Assembly (NCBI RefSeq): GCF_003234445.2 | Contig: NZ_CP126269.1 | Coordinates: forward strand, 3,224,001 to 3,288,000 | Length of the DNA: 64,000 nt | DNA from: Curtobacterium sp. MCLR17_036 | GTDB lineage: Bacteria; Actinomycetota; Actinomycetes; Actinomycetales; Microbacteriaceae | Reading direction: 5' to 3' | Shown: positions 44,701 to 51,986 of the stretch, piece by piece | Numbering within the stretch: position 1 is the first letter of the stretch | How the letters are laid out: each line of letters opens with the position of its first letter | Translations under genes and position numbers: made by a program | The notes under the pieces: generated by a model | What the model was told of the DNA's origin: nothing | What the model saw: only the letters and a program-made list of their open reading frames with translations | The model's database searches: none

Positions 44701-46150
44701 CGAGCTCGGCGATGGCGCGGGCCGTCGTCGCGGCGCTCGAGGCGATGCTCGTCATCGGCTGGTCGGCTCCGTCGCGACGGACGTGCGGCAGCCAGGACAT
44801 CCACTCCCACAGCGAGGTGCGGGTCGTGTCGGTGAGCAGCGTGAAGCGCACGTCCTTCGGGCTCTGGAGCGTCGCGAGCTGCGCGACGACCCAGTTGGCG
44901 AGTCGACGGGCGTCGTCGTCCGGCCCGGCGATGCCGATCACGCCGCGTTCGGCGAGCCGGATGCGCACCGGCACGTCGGTGGCGTCCCACGCGACGGTGC
45001 GCTTGTGGGAGAGCTGCTCCGGGTCCTCGATGGTCACCTCGGAGCGCTGCGTCGCGGTGCCGACGCGGACGAGCAGGTGGTCGGGGTCGGTCCGCCGTCG
45101 CTCCCACAGGCGTGGCAGCGGCGTGACCGCGGTCTCGTAGACGGCGGCGGGGTCGGGCGCGCTCGCGATCCAGCGTGCGCGTTCGGACTGGAGGCTCTCG
45201 GTCGCGTCCGCCTCGATCCTCGCCTTGGTCTCCTCGTACTCCACGACCCGCTGGCGGTACGTCTTCTTGCCCTGGCGGCGACCCTGGAGGCCCGTGATGA
45301 TCATGAGGATCGGCGACAGCAGGGCGACGAGCAGGTAGATCCACCGCCCCGTGGTCGACACGAACATCACGGCCATGCCCATCGGCGCGAGCGCCATGAG
45401 GACGGGCAGCGCCCGCGTCGGCGGCTCGGTCGGCGGCGCCGGCAGCTGGTAGCGCGTGTGCTCGTCCGGCGGCAGGATCCGCGGCGGCCGGTTGTACTCC
45501 AGGGCCATGCCGTCGTCGGCCAGGGACAGGTGCGCGCCGCGGTCCGGGGCACGCCCGAAGCCGAGCAGCACCCCGCCGACGGCGAGCTGCGCGGTCTCCG
45601 GCCAGTCGGTGGACCCGGTGACGGGTTCGCCGTCCAGCACGGCCCCGGCGAAGCCGTTCGCCGGGCGCACCGTCGCCCCGTCCGCCGTGACCGTGACGAG
45701 CAGGGCGACGTCCGGCACCGTCGCCGTGCCCGAGGCCTCGGCCTCGACCGCCTCGGTGGCGCTGACCGGGATCCGCACGTGGGCGCCCGGCGCCGTCCCG
45801 ACCACCACGGTGCCGGTCCCCACCCGGACGATCCGCCCGGCGTGCAGACCGGACACGATGCGGATCTCGGCGTCGCCGAGCGGACGCAGCGGCGGGGGCG
45901 GCACCTGCTCGAGGCTGCGGCTGACGACCACCCCGGCCCGCACCCCCGACCCGGCCACCGTCGCCGACAGGTCGAGCGGCCGTTCCCCCACGAAGTACGC
46001 CGGCGTCCGGCCCGAGGCGACGACGTCCGTGGCGATGAGCCGCTCGGCCTCGGCCACGACCTCGCGCACCGCTCGCGTCTCGTCCCCGTCCACGTAGACG
46101 TTGGCCGTCTGGCCGCTCTCCCGGTCGACCATCGTGAAGGTGAAGGTCAT
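41735..46150 (-). CDS. essC: type VII secretion system ATPase, EssC/EccC family
   Basis: A 1471-residue membrane-anchored FtsK/SpoIIIE-type secretion motor. The N-terminus has a ubiquitin-like/FHA-like region (residues ~1-215), then two hydrophobic segments (PVLMALAPMGMAVMFVS and WIYLLVALLSPILMIITG; about 255-305). Three ATPase domains follow: Walker A GTTGSGKSEL at about residue 660 with Walker B LLIVIDEFAS near 773; second Walker A GSPRSGRSQ near 1003; third GGSPRSGKSTA near 1293. The second domain has Arg (GRS) in place of the P-loop lysine. A single-polypeptide motor with an FHA-type N-terminus is the EssC layout, unlike split mycobacterial EccCa/EccCb. It is divergent from the WXG100 genes; no EccB/D/E or mycosin gene is in the window. 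Confidence 0.93.
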   Translation of the reverse strand: MTFTFTMVDRESGQTANVYVDGDETRAVREVVAEAERLIATDVVASGRTPAYFVGERPLDLSATVAGSGVRAGVVVSRSLEQVPPPPLRPLGDAEIRIVSGLHAGRIVRVGTGTVVVGTAPGAHVRIPVSATEAVEAEASGTATVPDVALLVTVTADGATVRPANGFAGAVLDGEPVTGSTDWPETAQLAVGGVLLGFGRAPDRGAHLSLADDGMALEYNRPPRILPPDEHTRYQLPAPPTEPPTRALPVLMALAPMGMAVMFVSTTGRWIYLLVALLSPILMIITGLQGRRQGKKTYRQRVVEYEETKARIEADATESLQSERARWIASAPDPAAVYETAVTPLPRLWERRRTDPDHLLVRVGTATQRSEVTIEDPEQLSHKRTVAWDATDVPVRIRLAERGVIGIAGPDDDARRLANWVVAQLATLQSPKDVRFTLLTDTTRTSLWEWMSWLPHVRRDGADQPMTSIASSAATTARAIAELAAVIDARKEAGIGKKTPPADEIVVVMDGARRLRAMPSLVQVLKEGPAVGVFSICLDLDERLLPEECDAVVVVRDDRVRVTQQRTERIDDARPDLVDQDWLEWVARSLSPVVDASPDAEDGAIPSSARLLDVLQLEPPTSEAVQARWLLGGRSTTAVVGASIDGPFAIDLRNDGPHGLVAGTTGSGKSELLQTIVASLAVANRPDEMNFVLVDYKGGAAFKDCVLLPHTVGMVTDLDTHQVERALESLGAELRTREHALAAVGAKDLEDYQDLQAKRAAAGGETIASMPRLLIVIDEFASLARELPDFVKGLVNIAQRGRSLGIHLILATQRPGGVVSPEIRANTNLRIALRVTDQSESQDVIGANDAARIAKTTPGRAYVRLGAASLLPFQSGRVGGRRPGTDDQEARPALVRELTFASYSDPAPRPAAVEAAASDVEVTDLSVLVGSICDATRALGTPAQRQPWLPPLGTVVGLDDVEAAGDGDLPELAVAWGVEDHPSEQQQRQTVFDLDVDGHLFVIGSPRSGRSQALRTLAGAMALRLGVGDVHLYGIDCGNGALLALAGLPHCGAVVQRHEPDRVSRLLGILLRTVQDRQAAFASGGYSSIAEQRSDPGTTPLPHIVVLLDQWESFMATLADAENGALHDAVQTLLREGVGVGVHLVVSGDRTLTSGRMSSQVERKLLLALADRGDYNYEGINGKKLPESIPPGRGFRNGTATETQVAVLPGGLGGRDQAAALRGIGDEVRTHVPDDAPKPFRIDVLPRSVTLDDALRHLPASDAVPGRVALGVGGDELRLFTHDFVQDTPVFIVGGSPRSGKSTALLAMARHVLGAGGCVVAVTPRESVLRGLDGTPGATVVTDAGIGAEGLTAAVDAGAGRFTLVLVDDAEVLKETAAEPVFRAILESDRGRSVGLVLGGDVEGVASGFRGWQVEAKKARRGMLLAPLSTVDGDLIGTKLSKSLVTQDRVAGRALLNDADQALRLVQVPLG

Positions 46151-46169
46151 GGCAGGTTCCCCCGTAGCG

Positions 46170-46200
46170 TTGACTACACGTAGGAGCACGATGGTAGTGT
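46170..46200 (+). promoter_or_regulatory. possible promoter of the WXG100 operon
   Basis: TTGACT (46170-46175), 19 nt, TAGTGT (46195-46200) within the 109-bp divergent interval. The first start is 60 nt further on with GGAAAGGGAG upstream of GTG 46260, so this would be a leadered mRNA. Confidence 0.45.
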
Positions 46201-46259
46201 CTGCCGCACACGCCCCGTTGGGGGGACAGAACGAAACTCCGGGGAAAGGGAGTCACACC

Positions 46260-46556
46260 GTGGCGAACATCAACGTCTCGTACGCAGACCTCGAGGCTGC
46301 GGCCTCCGACCTCAAGGCCGGCCAGGCCGACATCGAGGACCGTCTCTCCGCACTGCAGCGGAAGATCCAGCAGCTCGTCTCCGACGGCTACGTCACCGAC
46401 AAGTCGTCGGTCGCGTTCGGCGAGTCCTACGACGAGTTCAACCGTGGCGTGAGCCAGACCGTCCAGGGCCTCGACGGCCTGTCGACCTTCCTCTCCAAGG
46501 CCTCGCAGACCCTGTCCGAAACGGACGAGTCGCTGGCTTCCGGCCTCAAGGGCTGA
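46260..46556 (+). CDS. WXG100-like T7SS substrate (Esx-type), first
   Basis: A 98-residue helical-hairpin protein of the size and composition of WXG100 proteins, secreted by T7SS as dimers. The N-terminal helix (VSYADLEAAASDLKAGQADI) and second helix (FNRGVSQTVQGLDGLSTFL) flank a turn that reads GYVTDKSSVAFG. Trp in the usual WXG turn is replaced by Tyr, with the spacing to F maintained. It ends in SLASGLKG, with no obvious YxxxD/E export tail. GTG 46260 has GGGAG about 9 nt upstream. A 16-bp hairpin separates it from the next gene. Confidence 0.85.
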   Translation: MANINVSYADLEAAASDLKAGQADIEDRLSALQRKIQQLVSDGYVTDKSSVAFGESYDEFNRGVSQTVQGLDGLSTFLSKASQTLSETDESLASGLKG

Positions 46557-46566
46557 CACCGTCGTC

Positions 46567-46602
46567 GACCCCGTGTCCCGCGATCGCGCGGGGCACGGGG
46601 TC
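46567..46602 (+). terminator. intercistronic 16-bp hairpin between the two Esx-type genes
   Basis: gaccccgtgtcccgcg (46567-46582) pairs with 46587-46602 around an ATCG loop, with a single T-G wobble. No U-tract. It likely lowers read-through so that the first small protein is made in excess over the operon. Confidence 0.7.
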
Positions 46603-46669
46603 GTCGCGGTTCCACTGGGGGGCGGTCCGGGACCGACCCCACGGTTCGTGATCGGGGAGGGACAGTTCC

Positions 46670-46999
46670 GTGGCAGACAAGCTGCTGGTCGACCTGATGG
46701 GGCTCGGGGAGCTCCAGAGCGACCTGACGACCGTGCACGGCACGCTCGAGCAGGCGCACAAGCGCGTCGACGCGTCCGACGACGAGATCGGGTCCGGCAC
46801 CGTGCAGGATGCGCTGCACGACTTCGACCACCGCTGGGGTGACAAGCGGCAGAAGATCAGCGACTCGGCGAAGGCCCTCGCGGACATGCTCGACTCGTCG
46901 ATCGAGACGTACACCGAGACCGACGAGCAGCTCGCGCAGGCACTCCAGGTCAACGACGACAACGGTGGCGGTGGCCCCGCCGCCTCGAAGGCGCAGTAG
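46670..46999 (+). CDS. WXG100-like T7SS substrate (Esx-type), second
   Basis: A 109-residue helical protein: LVDLMGLGELQSDLTTVHG, a turn with FDHRWGDKRQKI (Trp near residue 56), then DSAKALADMLDSSIETYTET and DEQLAQAL. The motif is WGD and not canonical WXG, and the C-terminus ends in a Gly/Pro/Ala tail. Located between the first Esx-type gene and the large effector; only 2 bp separate it from the latter. Presumably a secretion partner or chaperone of the effector (inferred). Confidence 0.8.
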   Translation: MADKLLVDLMGLGELQSDLTTVHGTLEQAHKRVDASDDEIGSGTVQDALHDFDHRWGDKRQKISDSAKALADMLDSSIETYTETDEQLAQALQVNDDNGGGGPAASKAQ

Positions 47000-47001
47000 T
47001 C

Positions 47002-48840
47002 GTGGCGCGGCCGTCGGGGTGGGACGTCGTCGACCAGGGGGACGACCCGGTCAAGGGGGATCCGTCGTCGGTGCGGATGATGTCGCGGGAGTACCAGCGC
47101 ATCTCCGACGCCGCGTCCGACGCGTCCACGCGCCTGAAGTCGGTGCAGGGGTCCGGGTGGCTCACCGACTGGCAGGGTGAAGCGGCGGACGTGTTCGTCG
47201 ACGCGATCGAGGACACCCCGTCGGACCTGACCAAGCTCGTCGCGTCCTACGAGGCCGCAGCGTCCGCGTTGTCGGGGTGGGCCGACGTCGTCGACGACAC
47301 CCAGTACCGGGCTGACGGTGCGTTGGCGGACGCGAAGGATGCCTCCGGTGACCTCGCCGCGGCGCAGACCCGGCTCGCCGACGCGCAGTCGACCCTGTCG
47401 CACTACGAGTCGGCGTCGAAGGACCTGTCGAAGGTCGCTGAGAAGTACCCGGCGGGCTCCGACGTGCCGGACGGGGTGGACGTGCCGTCGCCGGCGCAGT
47501 TGCGGGCGGCGTCCGACAACGCCTCCGTCGCGCAGGGGTCCGTGTCGAGTGCGCAGGGCGACATCGCTGCGGCGCAGTCCCGGATCGACGCGGCGAAGCG
47601 GCTCGTCGCCGACGCGAAGGGCGACTGGGAGGACGGGGAACGGCGTACCGCGACGAAGATCGGCGAAGCCGCCGATGCGGGGCTGGGGAAGCAGTCGACG
47701 TGGGACAAGATCTTCGGGTCCGAGGCGTGGGAGACCATCGTCTCCATCGCGAAGGTCGTCGTCGCCGTGGGCGGCATCATCGTCATGATCATCGGCGGCC
47801 CACTCGCCTGGATCGTGCTCGGCGCAGCCCTGCTCGTGCTCGCCGACACCCTGTACAAGATGTCGAAGGGCACCGCCGACGGGTGGGACCTCGCCTTCGC
47901 CCTGCTCGACTGCATCCCGGGGATGAAGGGCATCACCACCGCCGGACGGCTCCTGTCCGCAGCCGGCGACGCACGCAAGGCGTTCTCGCTCGCCCGCTCG
48001 ACCGGATCGCTCGGCTCGCTCGCCGCCCGGACCCTCAGCGGAGCTGGCCGCTACGGCGTGATGGCGCTCAAGGAGCTTCCACTGGCGGTGAAGCAGTTCG
48101 CGTCGAACCCGACGCGAAGACTCGAGCGCATGGCACTGCAGGTGCGCTACCTGACCCCAGCGAACATGGTGCACAGCGCCGTCGATGCGGCGAAGGGACT
48201 GCACACCGGCTTCGTGGGGTCGCAGGGCAAGTCGATCGTCGAGCGCCTCACCGACGCTTTCACCGCGAGTGACCGCGCCTTCAACCGCACCGTCAGCGGC
48301 GCCTACAACGCCCACGTGTCCGACATCGCTCGGACGGATCCGGCCCGGGCCAGCCAGCTGTGGCAGGGCGGCGACGGCTACTACGGTGTCGACTCGATGA
48401 CCAACGTGACCGGCCCGCATGCGCAGATCGACGCGTTCGCCTCGACGCCGTCCGGCATGCAGAGCCCATCGGCGAGCTACGCCGTCCCGAACGCCCCGAG
48501 CGGCGACTCCGCCGCGTTCCACGAATCGGCCCAGGTCGGCGCGAACTTCGACTACCCGACCCCGTACCGTGAAGACGTCTCAGTCGCACACATCGGAGCG
48601 GACCAGCCGTACGCCGTCGGCACGGCGCAGGCCAACCCGCAGTTCGGCGCCGGCGGTGGAACGCAGTACTTCCACTCCGGCATGGCGACCGACAGCCCAT
48701 CGCCGTTCCCGGCAGGCGGGCCTTCCGGCATGGACCCGAGCGTTCGGTCGATCACCGAGTCGGTCGGTATGCGCGGAGCCCTGCACGCACCGTGGCGCGC
48801 GGTGGCCTACACGCAGCCGCTCGTCGGGGCCGACGAATGA
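47002..48840 (+). CDS. WXG-headed putative T7SS effector with possible TNT-like C-terminus
   Basis: A 612-residue protein built like an LXG/WXG polymorphic toxin. N-terminal helical domain with GWLTDWQGEAADVF (a true WQG at about residues 57-59), then long Ala/Asp-rich coiled coils (about 90-240), then a hydrophobic stretch (IVSIAKVVVAVGGIIVMIIG; about 249-290). The variable C-terminal region (about 390-612) contains the run DGYYGVDSMTNV, AQIDAFASTPSGMQSPS, YAVGTAQANPQFGAGGGTQY (about 533-555) and SVRSITESVGMRG. The FGAGGGTQY element resembles the TNT NAD-glycohydrolase core (FGQPGGGTQY-type). The DRFG-like element reads DAFA, losing its Arg, so it may be degenerate or another enzyme. ATGA overlap with the next gene. 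Confidence 0.6.
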   Translation: MARPSGWDVVDQGDDPVKGDPSSVRMMSREYQRISDAASDASTRLKSVQGSGWLTDWQGEAADVFVDAIEDTPSDLTKLVASYEAAASALSGWADVVDDTQYRADGALADAKDASGDLAAAQTRLADAQSTLSHYESASKDLSKVAEKYPAGSDVPDGVDVPSPAQLRAASDNASVAQGSVSSAQGDIAAAQSRIDAAKRLVADAKGDWEDGERRTATKIGEAADAGLGKQSTWDKIFGSEAWETIVSIAKVVVAVGGIIVMIIGGPLAWIVLGAALLVLADTLYKMSKGTADGWDLAFALLDCIPGMKGITTAGRLLSAAGDARKAFSLARSTGSLGSLAARTLSGAGRYGVMALKELPLAVKQFASNPTRRLERMALQVRYLTPANMVHSAVDAAKGLHTGFVGSQGKSIVERLTDAFTASDRAFNRTVSGAYNAHVSDIARTDPARASQLWQGGDGYYGVDSMTNVTGPHAQIDAFASTPSGMQSPSASYAVPNAPSGDSAAFHESAQVGANFDYPTPYREDVSVAHIGADQPYAVGTAQANPQFGAGGGTQYFHSGMATDSPSPFPAGGPSGMDPSVRSITESVGMRGALHAPWRAVAYTQPLVGADE

Positions 48841-49445
48841 TCCACGAGGGCTTCCCGGACGTCCTCGTCGTGGGACCGGTCGCCGATCGGTCGTTCTCCG
48901 ATGACGGCCGGCTGGTCATCGATTACGGCACGGCGCCTCGGTGGTCCCCTGACGCAACACTCCCGGATCTCGTCGCACGGGCGAAACTCCTGGCGCTGCT
49001 CCTCGACGCGCTCGACCCCGAAGTCGACGTCCGAGTCGGCGCACGTCACCAGTTCCTGCTCAACGACCACATCGACGGGCGCGTCGACACCCGCGCCGGT
49101 GGGACTCCACCGCGCCTGCTCGCGTACGGCTCGCTGACGACCACTGTGATCCGGTCGAGTGACCTCGGCCGACTCGTGGATGTCCGCAACGAACCCTTGA
49201 TGGCACAAGGGCTCTTCACCTTCCCCCGCGGCGCCGAAGTCGTCTCGCAGATCGGCCCCGGAGCCGCACTCACGCGCTACGGCGACACCGGGTACTTCGA
49301 CCAGGTCCTCTCCTTCGAGACCGACAATGCTGCATCGCCCTCGAAGCAGACCACCAAGGCACTGCACCGATGGACGAAGATCGTCGATGGCTGGCGGAAG
49401 AAGGCCACTCCCGCGCAACGGGAACTCGAGGGCCCGTGGACCTGA
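48837..49445 (+). CDS. protein of unknown function, candidate immunity partner
   Basis: A 202-residue soluble protein that overlaps the effector's stop by 4 nt, the usual position for an immunity gene. No domain recognised. Seen: VVGPVADRSFSDDGRLVIDY, a helical LVARAKLLALLLDALDPE, DVRVGARHQFLLNDHIDGRV and ALHRWTKIVDGWRKKATPAQ near the C-terminus. Assignment as immunity protein rests only on position and size. It is also overlapped by the next start (10 nt). Confidence 0.55.
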   Translation: MIHEGFPDVLVVGPVADRSFSDDGRLVIDYGTAPRWSPDATLPDLVARAKLLALLLDALDPEVDVRVGARHQFLLNDHIDGRVDTRAGGTPPRLLAYGSLTTTVIRSSDLGRLVDVRNEPLMAQGLFTFPRGAEVVSQIGPGAALTRYGDTGYFDQVLSFETDNAASPSKQTTKALHRWTKIVDGWRKKATPAQRELEGPWT

Positions 49446-50269
49446 GCGAGCCGGCCGAGCTCACGGCCTGGCGACGGGCGGTCGACACGGACCTGTGGAT
49501 GCTGGCGACGGAGGACGGCGTCCCGGCGGTCATCGCCCCGGCTGACGAGTCGCCCCAGGCCGTCGCGCTCGCGTTCCTCGACCAGCAACAGGCTCAGGCC
49601 GCGGCTCCGGACGACGCGGTCCTCCTGCACACGACGCTGTGGTCGGCACTCCGCGCGACCCCGGCCGACGTGGCTCTCCTGCTCCAGCCAGGCCAGCCCG
49701 ACGAGGAGGTCCTGCTGCCCGAGGACATCGACCGGATCGTCGGTGGATCGCGGGACCGCGCGCCGGTGCTCTCACCCCGCGACCTGGCGATCACGTCGAT
49801 GATCCCCGCGGTGATCGTGGACGGAGTCGTCAGCGCGCAACCGGATGGTCTGCCCGTGGGGGTGCTCCTCGACCAGGCCGGCCGATCCGGCGTCCCGTTG
49901 ACGCTGGCAGCGGGGCCGGCGCTGCCCCTCGAACTCGACGCATGGACGACGGCGGCACTCATCCGAGCGGCGAGCCCGTTCCCGGCGGGTTTCGACGTCG
50001 TCGTCGGTGCCCCGAAGCCGGAGCAGTACCCGGCGGTGACCGACTTCCGCGAACAGTACGACGGGGCGGCGATCAGCACGGTCGGTGTCATCGTCGAACG
50101 GGCGTCCGAGCGGATCGTGGTAGTCGTCGACACGGACGACGCCGACGAACTCGGACGCGTCCGGGTCCAGGCCGCATCGCTCGTGCCCCTGCCCGTCTTC
50201 GTGACCGATCGCCGGTCCTCACCGGAGCAGGCGTGGATGCTCGGGCGGCCCGACAGCCACGTGTCCTGA
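49436..50269 (+). CDS. protein of unknown function in the T7SS operon
   Basis: A 277-residue soluble protein. Start GTG 49436 was chosen since the upstream in-frame ATG (49370) lies inside the previous gene. Seen: a Trp-rich N-terminus (ELTAWRRAVDTDLWMLATED), PAVIVDGVVSAQPDGLPVGV, LLDQAGRSGVPLTLAAG, a beta-rich end VIVERASERIVVVVDTDDAD and LVPLPVFVTDRR. The repeated alternation of beta strands suggests two similar halves, as in SseB-type proteins; not verifiable by eye. Stop overlaps the next start by one base. Confidence 0.5.
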   Translation: MDLSEPAELTAWRRAVDTDLWMLATEDGVPAVIAPADESPQAVALAFLDQQQAQAAAPDDAVLLHTTLWSALRATPADVALLLQPGQPDEEVLLPEDIDRIVGGSRDRAPVLSPRDLAITSMIPAVIVDGVVSAQPDGLPVGVLLDQAGRSGVPLTLAAGPALPLELDAWTTAALIRAASPFPAGFDVVVGAPKPEQYPAVTDFREQYDGAAISTVGVIVERASERIVVVVDTDDADELGRVRVQAASLVPLPVFVTDRRSSPEQAWMLGRPDSHVS

Positions 50270-50880
50270 TGGTGACCTGGCGCGCGAGTACCCGTCAGAC
50301 GACGGTCCGGGCCGTGCCGGTTCCGAACGACCTCTACCTGGCGATCGAGTCCGATGGTCGCCGCGCCACCGAACCGCACGATCGGGGTCTTCGTGTCGAG
50401 TTCGCGTACTCGGTCGCCGATGACCGTCCGGCGACGCGGGGAGTCACGACACGACAGGTGACGCGGCAGTCCCTGCTCGAGGACGAGCGGGGCGGCCGCT
50501 TCATCGTGCAGGTCGACGTCGCCGAGGGACACGGGGACGGCGTCCCGATCACGGAGCAACAGCCACGTCGTCCAGGTCTGGTCCCGCTCGCACCGTCCGG
50601 CGTCCGAGCCCTCGAGCTGTCCGCCGCCGACGGGATCTGGGGAGACATCGTCAGCAAGCTGGCTCGACCGCACTCGGCGTGGAGGCTCTTCGAAGCATCC
50701 GCGGGCGGTTCGAGCTGCTCCGTCGTCATCGACACGGACCCGGACGGTTGGCGGACGCGAGCGGTCGAGGCCCTCGGTCGGCGCCCGCACCCCGAGATCG
50801 CCGTCGTCGACTCCCCCGATGCCGTCGCTCGTCGTTGGCGCAGGGCCGCCCGCCACCTGCTGGGACCGACACCCGGATGA
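50269..50880 (+). CDS. protein of unknown function in the T7SS operon
   Basis: A 203-residue, Arg-rich soluble protein. Seen: VPVPNDLYLAIESDGRRATE, EFAYSVADDRPATRGVTTRQ, SAWRLFEASAGGSSCSVVID and a basic C-terminus ARRWRRAARHLLGPTPG. No family recognised. Joined to its neighbours by TGATG at the front and ATGA at the end, so it is part of the translationally coupled chain from 47 to 52 kb. Confidence 0.5.
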   Translation: MVTWRASTRQTTVRAVPVPNDLYLAIESDGRRATEPHDRGLRVEFAYSVADDRPATRGVTTRQVTRQSLLEDERGGRFIVQVDVAEGHGDGVPITEQQPRRPGLVPLAPSGVRALELSAADGIWGDIVSKLARPHSAWRLFEASAGGSSCSVVIDTDPDGWRTRAVEALGRRPHPEIAVVDSPDAVARRWRRAARHLLGPTPG

Positions 50881-51962
50881 CCGAGTGGGCACACACGGCG
50901 CACCGCGGGAGCGAGACGACCCCGGTCACGCTCACGGTGGACGTCGAACGGTCCGGCACAGGCGGACGGTCCCGCTGCTCCGTGACGGTCGTCATCGACG
51001 GTGTCGAGCACGTCGCTGTCGAGCACGATGCCTTCGAGGCGCTGTGCAGGGTACGCCTGGAGCTCGAGCACGAGGGTTGGCTGCTCGGCGTCGAGGGCGC
51101 GCGGATCGACGTCTGGCCGAGTGGCGCGGCGCGCGACCAGGGCGGGGGCCTCCGCGCCTACCGACTCCGACAGGGACGCTCCCCTGGGTCGGCGGACCTG
51201 GTCGACGTCTTCGCTCCGACTGCCGAGCGCCTCGCCACGGTCGCCGAGCAGCGGGCTGCTGCGGGAGCCGCGCTGCGCGCTCCCCGCGCTGCCGCACCGT
51301 ACGACGACGTCGACGAGGTGGTCTCGGTCTCCGGACCGTGCGAGCAACTCGTCGTCGACCGGAGCCTGCGAGGCCGCCTCCGCGCAGCACTGTCCGGCGG
51401 CCGACCCCACGGCGACGAGCGATGGCAGATCGTGCGATCGATGGCCGGGAACGCGCTGCAGCCGGGCGAGTGGGACGAGGCCGAGGCACTGTCCGACGGC
51501 CCCGACGACGTGCGGCTCGTCACGACGATCGGTGCGGACGAGGACGGTGTGCGGTGGTCCGACCTGGTCGACATCGGAGTCGACGACTCCGGCACGCTGC
51601 GGGTCCGACGCTTCCGTCGCCGGTACGTCGGCCGGACCCGTGCGCACGTGGAGGTGCTCCTCGACACCCGCGCACAGGGGCAGCCGCCGACGGAGTTCCG
51701 ACCGACCGACCTGGCAGCGCTCTCCTCGCAACGACAGGTCGACGCGTTGCACCGGTACGTCGACGGCCTCGCCCTGGTGCCGGCACCAGCGGTCGACGCC
51801 ATGTTCCGGCTCGACCGCGGCCGCGTCCCGACGGGGCGCGACGACGACCAGGGGGCGAACACGACCTTCTCCGGTCTCGCTGGCCACGCGACGTACACGG
51901 TGCTCGTGAGCGGTGCCGGGCACGTCCGGATCACCAGGGAGACGGAATTCTTGTCACTATGA
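50877..51962 (+). CDS. protein of unknown function, last gene of the T7SS operon
   Basis: A 361-residue protein. Segment VEHDAFEALCRVRLELEHEG followed by WLLGVEGARIDVWPSGAARD and QGGGLRAYRLRQG is reminiscent of a small actinobacterial domain with a PSGMxxDxGGGxxAY core. Segment SDLVDIGVDDSGTLRVRRF precedes a VGRTRAHVEVLLDTRAQGQP region. I cannot name the family. The last codons and the stop TGA (51960-51962) lie within the palindromic operator of the next operon, so a regulator bound there sits on the 3' end of this gene. Confidence 0.5.
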   Translation: MTEWAHTAHRGSETTPVTLTVDVERSGTGGRSRCSVTVVIDGVEHVAVEHDAFEALCRVRLELEHEGWLLGVEGARIDVWPSGAARDQGGGLRAYRLRQGRSPGSADLVDVFAPTAERLATVAEQRAAAGAALRAPRAAAPYDDVDEVVSVSGPCEQLVVDRSLRGRLRAALSGGRPHGDERWQIVRSMAGNALQPGEWDEAEALSDGPDDVRLVTTIGADEDGVRWSDLVDIGVDDSGTLRVRRFRRRYVGRTRAHVEVLLDTRAQGQPPTEFRPTDLAALSSQRQVDALHRYVDGLALVPAPAVDAMFRLDRGRVPTGRDDDQGANTTFSGLAGHATYTVLVSGAGHVRITRETEFLSL

Positions 51963-51980
51963 CAATTACTGTGGTACGGT
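51951..51980 (+). promoter_or_regulatory. promoter and NrtR-type operator of prs-nadV-nrtR
   Basis: TTGTCA (51951-51956) and TACGGT (51975-51980) are 18 nt apart; the prs ATG follows 6 nt later, giving a leaderless mRNA. The inverted repeat TTGTCA-CTA-TGACAA (51951-51965) covers the -35 and is the likely operator of NrtR, which is encoded at the end of the same operon. The stop codon of the preceding gene lies inside it. Confidence 0.7.
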
Positions 51981-51986
51981 CGGGTC

